Shown here piece by piece: positions 20,380 to 27,543 of a stretch of 64,000 nt of DNA. Both the position numbers and the translations under genes were made by a program. Origin of the DNA: Granulicella sp. (lineage in GTDB: Bacteria; Acidobacteriota; Terriglobia; Terriglobales; Acidobacteriaceae); assembly GCA_025408425.1 (NCBI GenBank), contig JANXYX010000010.1, forward strand, positions 1-64,000, given 5' to 3'. Position 1 is the stretch's first letter, and each line of letters opens with the position of its first letter. The notes under the pieces are model-generated. The model made no database searches, was not told the DNA's origin, and saw only the letters and a program-made list of their open reading frames with translations.

Positions 20380-21505
20380 TGCGTTCACGATCGCGATGAT
20401 GTTGTGTGCGCTTGCTCCGACAGTGCTGTTCTGTGTCAACTTGCGGCGGTATCTGGTTCCAGTTGCGGCGGGATCGATTCCCTTGCCTGCTGTGTCGGTG
20501 CTGATTCCTGCTCGGGATGAAGAGGGCGCGATTGGAGCTGCAGTCGCGAGTGTGCTCGCGAGTACTGGGATGGAGTTCGAAGTGGTGGTGATGGATGACT
20601 GCTCGACCGATCGGACTGGGGCGATTGTGGCGGAGATGGCCGCTGCGGATGGAAGGGTGAGGCTGGAACAGGCTCCGGTGCTGCCGAAGGGGTGGAATGG
20701 GAAGCAGCATGCCTGCTGGGCTTTGGCGCATGTGGCTCGGCATGAGTTGATGTGCTTTGTGGATGCGGATGTAAGGCTGGAGCCCGAGGCGTTGGCGCGG
20801 ATGGCTGCGTTTCTGGTGCGAGGAGATCGTGGACTTGTGAGCGGCTTTCCGCGGCAGGTGACCGGAACCTGGTTGGAGTGGCTGCTACTGCCATTGATCC
20901 ACTTTGTGCTGCTGGGCTTTCTGCCGGTGGAGAGAATGAGGAAGTCGACCGACCCTTCGATGGCTGCTGGTTGCGGGCAGTTCATGCTGGTGCGGCGAGA
21001 GGACTACTTTGCTTGCGGTGGTCATGAGGAGATCAAGGCCACGATGCATGATGGGTTGTTGCTACCACGGTTGTTTCGGCAGCATGGTTTCAAGACGGAT
21101 CTTGCGGACTTGACCTCACTGGCGACTTGCCGGATGTATCGGAATGCTGGTCAAGTTTGGCAGGGACTGGCGAAGAATGCGACGGAAGGGATTGCTGATC
21201 CGGTGCGGATTTTTCCAATTAGTGTGCTGCTGGTGATGGGGCAGGTGTTGCCGTTCTGCTTTGCTGGGTGGTTTGCTGTGCGGGGTGGGGCTCCAGTAGC
21301 GGTTTGGGTGTATGTGCTGGTTGGGATAGCTGGCGCGTGGTTGCCGCGGGTGCTGGCGGCGGTGCGGTTCCGGCAGAGTTGGCGGGGGGCTTTGCTGCAT
21401 CCAGTGGGGATTATGACGCTGCTGGCTGTGCAGTGGTATGCGTTGACGCGGAAGCTGATGGGTGGGGCTGTGAGCTGGAAGAGCAGGGCTTACGCGGGGG
21501 AGTGA
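20372..21505 (+). CDS. Family 2 glycosyltransferase (CrtQ/HpnB-like)
   Basis: Membrane-bound GT2 glycosyltransferase (377 aa). It has an N-terminal hydrophobic segment, the GT-A core VSVLIPARDEEGAIGAAVAS, DDCSTDRTG, the DXD motif in CFVDADVRLEP, and several C-terminal transmembrane helices (about 280-370). The start at 20372 overlaps the upstream stop by 8 nt and is preceded by AGGAAC. In an operon with carotenoid oxidation genes it resembles CrtQ, which glucosylates a carotenoid carboxylate. It also resembles HpnB, the hopanoid-associated glycosyltransferase, and no hopanoid genes are seen here to decide. Confidence 0.8.
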   Translation: MLDAFTIAMMLCALAPTVLFCVNLRRYLVPVAAGSIPLPAVSVLIPARDEEGAIGAAVASVLASTGMEFEVVVMDDCSTDRTGAIVAEMAAADGRVRLEQAPVLPKGWNGKQHACWALAHVARHELMCFVDADVRLEPEALARMAAFLVRGDRGLVSGFPRQVTGTWLEWLLLPLIHFVLLGFLPVERMRKSTDPSMAAGCGQFMLVRREDYFACGGHEEIKATMHDGLLLPRLFRQHGFKTDLADLTSLATCRMYRNAGQVWQGLAKNATEGIADPVRIFPISVLLVMGQVLPFCFAGWFAVRGGAPVAVWVYVLVGIAGAWLPRVLAAVRFRQSWRGALLHPVGIMTLLAVQWYALTRKLMGGAVSWKSRAYAGE

Positions 21506-21530
21506 CTCGTCGGAGAATTGTGGTTGGCTT

Positions 21531-21588
21531 TGCGAATGCCCACCTTAGCGACGATGAAGCTGTCGCGAAGATGGGCACCCGGACTGGT
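21531..21588. repeat. Interspersed palindromic repeat, family B, copy 1
   Basis: Imperfect palindrome of the form GCGAATGCCCAC ... ATGGGCACCCGG with a central GACGATGAAGCTGTC. It lies in the short gap between the glycosyltransferase and the converging nucleoside permease gene. Other copies are at 27475-27517, 29821-29840 (partial), 30235-30281 and 33371-33418. Confidence 0.6.
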
Positions 21589-21599
21589 GGGACAGGTAG

Positions 21600-22703
21600 T
21601 TAGTTGGTGGGGACCTGGTTGCGGGTTTGGGGCCAGTTGGTGACGAGGTTGTCGACTATGACGTGGCCTACGCGGTAGGCGCTGTCGAGGGCGGGAATGT
21701 AGGCGGAGTATTTTGTGACCTTGGTTTCGGCCAGAGATTCGGCGGCGGTGAGGCCGATGCGTTGCTGATCGTAGTTGCTGGCGGTGCGGAGGACGAGGAC
21801 TCGGTTGATATCGAGTTTGTGGGCTTTGGCGAGCCAGGTGAGGGACTGGAGGGTACCGGTGTCTTCCATGCCGCAGACGGCGTAGGTGGCTTTGCCGTCA
21901 GTCTGGTATTTGACCCAGTCGCGGGCCCACTGGTTCATAAGTTTGCCGTGCCAGAAGGTGGCGGCGGAGAGGTTGTCTCCGCGGAGGACGAAGGGTGGGC
22001 GATGAGCGGCGGTGCCTTCGTACTGCTGGCGGCGCTCGGCTATCTGAGGGGTGTCGGGGAGGGTGATGTCTTTGGTGAGGTTGAAGGCCCAGGAGACGAG
22101 TGAAGTGTTGAGGTGGTAGATGTTGCCGTCGTCGCCGAAGCGGGCGGTGCGGGGCTGCTCGTACGGGGTGGATTTTCCGAGGGGGACGTAACCGGACTTC
22201 CAGTTGGCAGGAATTTCTCTTGCGTCGATTTCATGGGAGAGGTCGCCGTCGACGATGTAGTCAGACCAGACGGCTGAGCCGAGGGAGCCGACTTCGGGGT
22301 CGATTCCGGCGATACCGGCGACGAGGAAGTAAGCGTGGGTGAGATCGAAGCGGGGGTCGAGGCCGAGAGCCATGATGGAGGCAGCGGCGCGGGTGTTCCC
22401 GACTCCGGTCAGGACACCGAGGACGCCGGTCTGGCGGTTGATGCGGAAGTCGTGGTAGCCGGCGGGGTTGGGGAGGATGGTATCGAGATGCTGGCGCTCG
22501 ACCCAGAACTGGTACTCGCCGGGGATGTCGCCGGTATCGGCACCCTGCTCGAACATGTTGATGACGACGACTTTGATCTCGATGGGCTTCTGGGGTGATT
22601 GCGCCAGGGCGCAGGTGGTTGCCAGCAGGAGGAGAGTGGAAAGGAGTCGCATGCATGATGGTAGCAAGAGTGGGATTGATGAAGCTGCAGGTTTCGGTTG
22701 CAT
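21600..22703 (-). CDS. Secreted purine nucleoside permease family protein (NUP)
   Basis: 367-aa protein of the NUP family (first known from yeast purine nucleoside permease), with homology to nucleoside phosphorylases. It has a signal peptide (LLSTLLLLATTCALAQS) and the family blocks KVVVINMFEQGADTGDIPGE, GVGNTRAAASIMALGLDPRFDL, AGIDPEVGSLGSAVWSDYIVDGDL and YAVCGMEDTGTL. The ATG at 22703 is fixed by AAGGAG six bases upstream; the next ATG at 22652 has no such site. Export suggests action on extracytoplasmic nucleosides. The neighbours give no further clue. Whether it transports, binds or cleaves nucleosides is not settled by sequence. Confidence 0.85.
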   Translation of the reverse strand: MQPKPAASSIPLLLPSCMRLLSTLLLLATTCALAQSPQKPIEIKVVVINMFEQGADTGDIPGEYQFWVERQHLDTILPNPAGYHDFRINRQTGVLGVLTGVGNTRAAASIMALGLDPRFDLTHAYFLVAGIAGIDPEVGSLGSAVWSDYIVDGDLSHEIDAREIPANWKSGYVPLGKSTPYEQPRTARFGDDGNIYHLNTSLVSWAFNLTKDITLPDTPQIAERRQQYEGTAAHRPPFVLRGDNLSAATFWHGKLMNQWARDWVKYQTDGKATYAVCGMEDTGTLQSLTWLAKAHKLDINRVLVLRTASNYDQQRIGLTAAESLAETKVTKYSAYIPALDSAYRVGHVIVDNLVTNWPQTRNQVPTN

Positions 22704-23168
22704 TAGTTCTCCTTTCCGACTGCTCGTGCGGGGGGTACCCCCCTGGGGGCATACCCCTGGCTAAATTCCCTGAATGCATAGAGATGCGAAAATGATGCTC
22801 TCTAAGATGTTGCATCCATTGATGTTACTGGTAAATATTAGATTGCAAACGAGTTAGGCCCGGCTGGTGGCCGGGCCTGTCGTTTGAGGGTTTATTTTCT
22901 ATCCCTTAGTTCTATTTTAGTGGATTGAGTGGGGCTAATAGGCACTTAAATTTACGGGGCTAAGTGTTGATGAGCATGGGGTTGCTAGCTTTTTTGAGGG
23001 GACAGGGGCTTGACATGCGATTTTGCTGAGTAAAAACGCGAAATAAAATTTCTGGGCGAAAGTGGGAGAAAACAAGTGTGATAGCTGGTCGTTTCGGCTG
23101 AGCCTTTACATTTAGGGGATGGAGATCGTTGCAGTCTGGGCGAGCTATGGGGTGGTCTTGGATTGAGC
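22704..23168. other. 465-nt gap with G/C-tract palindrome, small frame, hairpin and possible promoter
   Basis: Between divergently transcribed genes. It holds a perfect palindrome GGGGGGTACCCCCC (22730-22743) next to a second G-run/C-run arm pair (22745-22757); a 21-codon open frame (22792-22857, MMLSKMLHPLMLLVNIRLQT); a strong GC hairpin immediately after that frame; and a TTGACA hexamer near 23012 whose -10 partner is unclear. A/T content rises from 22880 to 23110, as expected of a regulatory stretch for the downstream S4 protein gene. No established gene was recognised. Confidence 0.4.
22856..22878 (+). terminator. GC-rich hairpin, possible terminator
   Basis: Arms AGGCCCGGC and GCCGGGCCT with a five-base loop; the following 30 bases are only moderately T-rich. 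It begins at the stop codon of the small frame 22792-22857. It could equally be a structured leader or repeat. Confidence 0.4.
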
Positions 23169-23558
23169 ATGGATTGTGTGCGGATGGACAAGTGGTTGTG
23201 GGCGGCTCGGTTCTTCAAGACTCGGGCGTTGTCGGCTGGGGCTTGTGAGCTGGGGCGGGTGGAGTCCAATGGTTTGAGGGCTAAGGCGGCACGCGATGTG
23301 AAGGTGGGCGACATGCTGCGGGTGAAGAGCGAGGCGGGGGAGTTTCTCGTGGAGGTTCTGGTGGTGAGCGAGGTGCGCGGCCCGGCGGCGGTGGCGCAGA
23401 CGCTGTATCGCGAGACGGAAGAGAGCCGGGAGTTGCGGCTGAAGGTGGCGGCGGAACATAAGGAGATGCTGCGGCTGGGAGTGGTGACGGAGGGTAAGCC
23501 TTCGAAACGGGACCGTGCGGAGCGCAGCCGGCTGCGGGGGAAGATACACCGGTTCTGA
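23169..23558 (+). CDS. RNA-binding S4 domain protein (Hsp15/HslR-like)
   Basis: 129-aa protein with an S4 RNA-binding domain at residues about 5-60: MDKWLWAARFFKTRALSAGA, then GRVESNGLRAKAARDVKVGD and GPAAVAQTLYRET. In Escherichia coli Hsp15 binds stalled 50S subunits carrying peptidyl-tRNA and helps recycle them. The basic C-terminus (KRDRAERSRLRGKIHRF) is typical of the family. The start may be ATG 23169 or the nearer ATG 23184. A strong bidirectional terminator lies 94 nt downstream. Confidence 0.85.
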   Translation: MDCVRMDKWLWAARFFKTRALSAGACELGRVESNGLRAKAARDVKVGDMLRVKSEAGEFLVEVLVVSEVRGPAAVAQTLYRETEESRELRLKVAAEHKEMLRLGVVTEGKPSKRDRAERSRLRGKIHRF

Positions 23559-23651
23559 ACCGGTGGGTTAGCGCGGCACGTGCTCTTCGCGCGACGACTC
23601 GGATTATTGCGAGCTGCGATGTCGCATTAGGGTTTATTGCTGGTGGAAGAC

Positions 23652-23690
23652 AAAAAGAAGACCGCCGGAAGTATCGGCGGTCTTTTTCTT
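23652..23690. terminator. Bidirectional rho-independent terminator
   Basis: Hairpin GACCGCCG-gaagtat-CGGCGGTC flanked by AAAAAGAA on the left and TTTTTCTT on the right. It serves the S4 protein gene on the plus strand and the SDR gene converging from the right. Confidence 0.88.
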
Positions 23691-23733
23691 TGTCTGGGCA
23701 ATGGTGATGGAAGTGGCTGGATCGCGATGAGGG

Positions 23734-24492
23734 TTAGTGGTTGATCTGCTCGAAGGTGGCGTAGAGGCGGTCGCTGATGCCTCCTGCGTAGAGGTATTTA
23801 GCGCCGGCGACTTTGAGTTCGACTTCGTTGGAGGACAGCTCCTGCATGGCGGCTGCGATAAAGTCGTTGAGCGGCATGGGGCTCATGCCTTCGTGAGCGG
23901 TGGGAGTGGTGTGGGTGGCGTCGAGATCGGTCTTGACCCAAGGCGGAGCGAGCTCGACGACGCTGACGCTGGTGTTCTGCAACTGGAGCCGCAACGACAT
24001 GGTGAAGGAGTGTACGAACGCCTTGGTGGCACAGTAGACGGGGTAGCGGGCGATAGGGACGAAGGCCAGCCCGGAGGAGAGGTTGACGATGGTGGCGGAG
24101 GGCTGCAGCTTGAGCTGGGGGAGGAAGGCGGTGGTCATGCGGAGGACTCCGCTGATGTTGGTATTGATCTCCTCCTGGATGGCGGCATCGTCGGGGGCTT
24201 CGTTGGCGCTGAAGTCGAAGACGCGCTGCATGCCGGCGTTGTTGATGATGACGTTGAGCTGAGGGAAGCGGGTTTTGAGATCGGCGGCGGCGGTGGTGAT
24301 GCTATGGGCGTTTGAGGTGTCGAAGGTGATGTAGTGCATGCCGGGATTGGCTGCGGTGGTGTCGCGGAGGACGAATTCGCGCCGGCCGGCGATGATGACG
24401 GTGTTGCCGAGCTGGTGGAATGCTTCGGCGAGCCCCCGACCAATGCCAGAGCCTCCGCCGGTAATTAGAATTGTGTTGCCTGTGGTCTTCAT
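23734..24492 (-). CDS. SDR family oxidoreductase (DltE-like)
   Basis: Classical short-chain dehydrogenase (252 aa). NAD(P) motif TGGGSGIGRG near residue 10, NNAG, the Ser of NLSSG, and the catalytic YCATK are all present, so it should be active. The sequence most resembles the DltE/YvaG-type subgroup of unknown substrate. ATG 24492 is preceded by AAGGAG (7-nt spacing), so the longer in-frame start at 24531 is rejected. It stands alone, divergent from the GlcD-type gene by about 85 nt. Confidence 0.88.
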   Translation of the reverse strand: MKTTGNTILITGGGSGIGRGLAEAFHQLGNTVIIAGRREFVLRDTTAANPGMHYITFDTSNAHSITTAAADLKTRFPQLNVIINNAGMQRVFDFSANEAPDDAAIQEEINTNISGVLRMTTAFLPQLKLQPSATIVNLSSGLAFVPIARYPVYCATKAFVHSFTMSLRLQLQNTSVSVVELAPPWVKTDLDATHTTPTAHEGMSPMPLNDFIAAAMQELSSNEVELKVAGAKYLYAGGISDRLYATFEQINH

Positions 24493-24577
24493 CGGAGATC
24501 TCCTTGGAGAGCAGCTGCGGGTGCTTCGCATGACTGAACTCTAAGCATGACAGTTTTTGTTGCGATAGGATCGCTGG

Positions 24578-25942
24578 ATGGTTGATGTGTCCTACCTTAC
24601 GGATGCCTCTGGATTCACGGGCTGGGCAGAGCGGGTGATTGTGCCCAGGAGTGAAGCAGAGGTGGTGGCAGCGCTGGGTGAGGCGGTGCGGACGGCGACG
24701 CCGGTTACGATTGCGGGAGCGGGTTCGGGGTTGACTGGATCGCGGGTACCGCAGGGTGGCTGGGTGATTTCGCTGGAGAAGTTTCGGAAGCTGGAGATTT
24801 CAAAGGGCTTCGCACGAGTTGGGCCGGCGGTGACGCTGCTGGAGCTGCGGGATGCGGCGGCGCGGACAGGACAGTTTTATGCGCCTGACCCGACGGAGAT
24901 TACGGCTTCGATTGGCGGGACGATTGCGACCAATGCAAGCGGATCGCGGAGCTTCAAGTTTGGGAGTACGCGGCGGCATGTGCGGGCGCTGCGGGTGGCG
25001 TTGCTGGATGGGAGTGTGCGGGAGTATCAGCGAGGAGAGAAGATTGATTTTGAGGTGCCGCAGATTCCGGTGCCGAAGACGACGAAGTATACAGCGGGGT
25101 ATCGGCTGGAACCGGGGATGGAGTGGGTGGATCTGTTCTGCGGGTCGGAGGGGACGCTGGGAGTGACGCTGGAGGCGGAGGTGGCGCTGCTGCCGGTGCC
25201 TGCAAGTCTGTTTACCGGCGTGATCTTCTTTGGCAGCGATGATGAGGCGCTGGATGCGGTGGGGCGCTGGCGAGGCGTGGACGAGTTGAGGATGATGGAG
25301 TATGCGGATGAGAGCTCACTGAATCTATTGCGGGGGCGGTATCCGGAGATTCCGCGAGAGGCTCGGGCGGCGTTGCTGATTGAGGCGGAGGGCGACGATG
25401 TCGATGCGTGGGTGGTGCGTCTGGAGGAGTCGAAGGCGCTGATTGAGGCTTCGTGGTTTGCGGTGGGGGCGAAGGATCGGGAGCGGTTTCGTGCGTTTCG
25501 GCACTCCCTGCCGGAGCTGGTGGTGGAGACGATGCGGCGGCGGGGATTCATGAATATGGGGACGGACTATGCGGTGCCGCTGGATCGGGACCGCGAGATG
25601 CTGGCTTATTATCGGGAGCGTCTGCAGACGGAGTTGCCGGAGCGGTATGTGATCTTCGGGCATATTGGGGATGCGCATGTGCATGTGAATATGCTGCCCT
25701 CGACACAGGCTGAGGCAGAGACGGCGACGCGGTTGCTGAAGGAGTTTGCGATGCATGCGGTGGAACTGGGAGGGACGGTTTCGGCGGAGCATGGGCTGGG
25801 CAAGCGCAAGGCTTCGCTGCTGCCGCTACAGTATGCTCCGGAACACATTGAAGCGATGCGGGCGGTGAAGCGGCGGTTCGATCCGGAGAGTTTGCTGGGA
25901 CGGGGAACTTTGTTTGGCGCGGATGGGCCGGGGACGCTGTAA
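24578..25942 (+). CDS. FAD-binding oxidase, GlcD/D-lactate dehydrogenase type
   Basis: Flavoprotein (454 aa) with an N-terminal PCMH FAD domain (AGAGSGLTGSRVPQGGWVIS; ITASIGGTIATNASGSRSFK; FGSTRRHVRALRV) and a C-terminal FAD-oxidase domain with GHIGDAHVHVNMLP and VSAEHGLGKRK, the two histidine-containing active-site blocks. Members oxidise 2-hydroxy acids such as glycolate or D-lactate. No glcE/glcF or FeS partners are adjacent, so the electron acceptor and exact substrate are open. It converges on queE. Confidence 0.87.
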   Translation: MVDVSYLTDASGFTGWAERVIVPRSEAEVVAALGEAVRTATPVTIAGAGSGLTGSRVPQGGWVISLEKFRKLEISKGFARVGPAVTLLELRDAAARTGQFYAPDPTEITASIGGTIATNASGSRSFKFGSTRRHVRALRVALLDGSVREYQRGEKIDFEVPQIPVPKTTKYTAGYRLEPGMEWVDLFCGSEGTLGVTLEAEVALLPVPASLFTGVIFFGSDDEALDAVGRWRGVDELRMMEYADESSLNLLRGRYPEIPREARAALLIEAEGDDVDAWVVRLEESKALIEASWFAVGAKDRERFRAFRHSLPELVVETMRRRGFMNMGTDYAVPLDRDREMLAYYRERLQTELPERYVIFGHIGDAHVHVNMLPSTQAEAETATRLLKEFAMHAVELGGTVSAEHGLGKRKASLLPLQYAPEHIEAMRAVKRRFDPESLLGRGTLFGADGPGTL

Positions 25943-25964
25943 GGCAAAACTTTGAACGGCAGGG

Positions 25965-26648
25965 CTAGACGCCTTTTTTCATGGGTTCCCAGATGAATTT
26001 GTGGATCTGGAGGGAGAGGCGGGCGTTGATGCCGTCGGCCATCATCCATTCGACAAGGGTGCGGGGGTCGAGGGTGGCGTTGTCTGTGGTGCGGAGAGGG
26101 CTGGGGGATTTATTGAAGGCGGGGCTGAGGAGGATGTTGTCGACCAGGTCGTTGAGGTGGTGCTCCGCGATGAAGTTGCGGGCGAAGTCGTAGTCGGCAC
26201 GGTTGGTGAGGACGAATTTGACTTCGTCGTTTTTGGTGAGGGCGGTGAGGTTTTCCATGCGGAAGGAGTTGGCGGCGGCGCCTGCGCCGGGGCACTTGAC
26301 GTCGACGATCTTGTGGACGGCTTTGGGGACTTCGGAGAGGGGGCGCTCGCCGGAGGTCTCGATCATGAGGGTGTAGCCGGAGTCGAGGAGGCGGCGCATG
26401 AGGGGGAGGAGTTCGCGGGCCTGGAGCATGGGTTCGCCGCCGGTGAACTCGATGAGTTTGCAGGGGGCGAGAGCTTCGATCTGGGCGACGATTTCGTCTT
26501 CGGTGAAGGGCTTGCCGCCGGTGAAGGTGTACTCGGAGTCGCACCAGGCGCAGCGGAGGTTGCAGCCGGCGAGGCGGACGAAGATGCAGGGGAGGCCGGC
26601 GAAGGAGGACTCGCCTTGAACGGATTTGTAGAGTTCGATGAGATGCAT
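25965..26648 (-). CDS. queE: 7-carboxy-7-deazaguanine synthase
   Basis: QueE (227 aa), the radical-SAM enzyme that converts 6-carboxytetrahydropterin to 7-carboxy-7-deazaguanine in queuosine/preQ0 synthesis. The cluster motif is CNLRCAWC (CX3CX2C) near residue 30; KSVQGESSFAGLPCIFVRLAG and FTGGEPMLQ are typical of QueE. It starts 9 nt after queD, so the pair is cotranscribed. The next pathway enzyme, QueC, is encoded 15 kb away at 41896. The C-terminal tail after RTLVEWMMADGINARLSLQ is ordinary. Confidence 0.94.
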   Translation of the reverse strand: MHLIELYKSVQGESSFAGLPCIFVRLAGCNLRCAWCDSEYTFTGGKPFTEDEIVAQIEALAPCKLIEFTGGEPMLQARELLPLMRRLLDSGYTLMIETSGERPLSEVPKAVHKIVDVKCPGAGAAANSFRMENLTALTKNDEVKFVLTNRADYDFARNFIAEHHLNDLVDNILLSPAFNKSPSPLRTTDNATLDPRTLVEWMMADGINARLSLQIHKFIWEPMKKGV

Positions 26649-26657
26649 GGAGGCTTG

Positions 26658-27038
26658 CTACTCGTAGTAGCGGGCGAAGCTGGTGTCGGTTTCGTAGAGG
26701 GTGCAGTCTTTGACGCGGACGCGGCCGGCGGTCATTTCGTGGAGTTGGGAGCTGGTCTGGTCGTAGAAGTATTTGGCCAGGTTTTCGGCTGAGGGGTTGA
26801 TCTCTTTGTCGAAGGGTGGGAGGTCGTTGATCATGAAGTGGTCGAGGTATTCGACGGTGGGGCGCATGACCTGCTTGAGGAGCTTGAAGTCGAGGAGCAT
26901 GCCAGCCTCGTCGAGTTTTTCGCCGATGAGGGTGACGAAGACCTTGTAGTTGTGGCCGTGGGGGTTCTCGCACTTGCCCCGGTAGTTGCGGAGGAAGTGG
27001 CCGGAGGAGAATCCGGCTTCTACGGTGACTTCAAACAT
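26658..27038 (-). CDS. queD: 6-carboxy-5,6,7,8-tetrahydropterin synthase
   Basis: QueD (126 aa), a zinc enzyme of the PTPS/QueD family making 6-carboxytetrahydropterin from dihydroneopterin triphosphate. It shows the zinc ligands in SGHFLRNYRG and PHGHNY, the catalytic Cys of GKCENPHGHN, and the downstream LDH and PSAENLAKYF segments. It precedes queE by 9 nt on the minus strand. The 111 nt upstream contains no recognisable preQ1 riboswitch. Confidence 0.94.
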   Translation of the reverse strand: MFEVTVEAGFSSGHFLRNYRGKCENPHGHNYKVFVTLIGEKLDEAGMLLDFKLLKQVMRPTVEYLDHFMINDLPPFDKEINPSAENLAKYFYDQTSSQLHEMTAGRVRVKDCTLYETDTSFARYYE

Positions 27039-27149
27039 GATGCGTCGTTCCCTTCAATTGCCGCTGGTATTGGATTAGATGGGAGCTGGCGGCGGGCGGC
27101 TTCAGCTTACTTCTGATTGTACCGTTTTGCGGAGGAGAAGGCTGGATGG

Positions 27150-27395
27150 CTAGTGTTTGCGGCGGTCGCGGCGGGCTTCGTCGGCGCGGCGCTCGGCCTG
27201 CTCAAAGAGGGAGGAGAGGATTCCGGCGAGGGCTACGACGAGGGCGATGACGAAAAGGCCGAGGCCCATGGTGCGCCAGAGAGAGGCATCGCCGGGGGAG
27301 CCGGGTTGCTGGGCGATGTTGGTGAAAGCCACTCCGCAGGAGACGAGAGAGAGGAGAGTGAGCGTGGCGGCGAGGATGTAGAGGTTGCGTCCCAT
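27150..27395 (-). CDS. Small two-helix membrane protein of unknown function
   Basis: 81-aa protein with two predicted transmembrane segments (ILAATLTLLSLVSCGVAF and LGLFVIALVVALAGILSSLF) joined by a polar loop (NIAQQPGSPGDASLW), and a highly charged basic tail (EQAERRADEARRDRRKH). The arrangement would place the tail in the cytoplasm if positive-inside applies. No family was recognised. It is located between queD and a repeat-containing gap. Confidence 0.6.
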   Translation of the reverse strand: MGRNLYILAATLTLLSLVSCGVAFTNIAQQPGSPGDASLWRTMGLGLFVIALVVALAGILSSLFEQAERRADEARRDRRKH

Positions 27396-27474
27396 GGAGT
27401 GTTTCTATTTTACGGGCAAGGGCTGCTGCCAGGACACAACGTCGTTGAGCTGACGGAAGTACGGTCGCCCTTCG

Positions 27475-27517
27475 GGCGATGCCCACACATCAGAATCGAT
27501 GTATGGGGCACCCGGCT
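27475..27517. repeat. Interspersed palindromic repeat, family B, copy 2
   Basis: GATGCCCACACATC-agaat-CGATGTATGGGGCACC with the trailing CCGGCT shared by the other copies. It lies between the small membrane protein gene and the helicase stop codon. Confidence 0.65.
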
Positions 27518-27543
27518 GCAGCCCAAGCTACTTAGATACTGAG

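Noticed and set aside
27039-27149. preQ1 riboswitch upstream of queD
   Set aside because: No preQ1-like aptamer stem or A-rich tail was seen; the stretch is short and without a clear hairpin.
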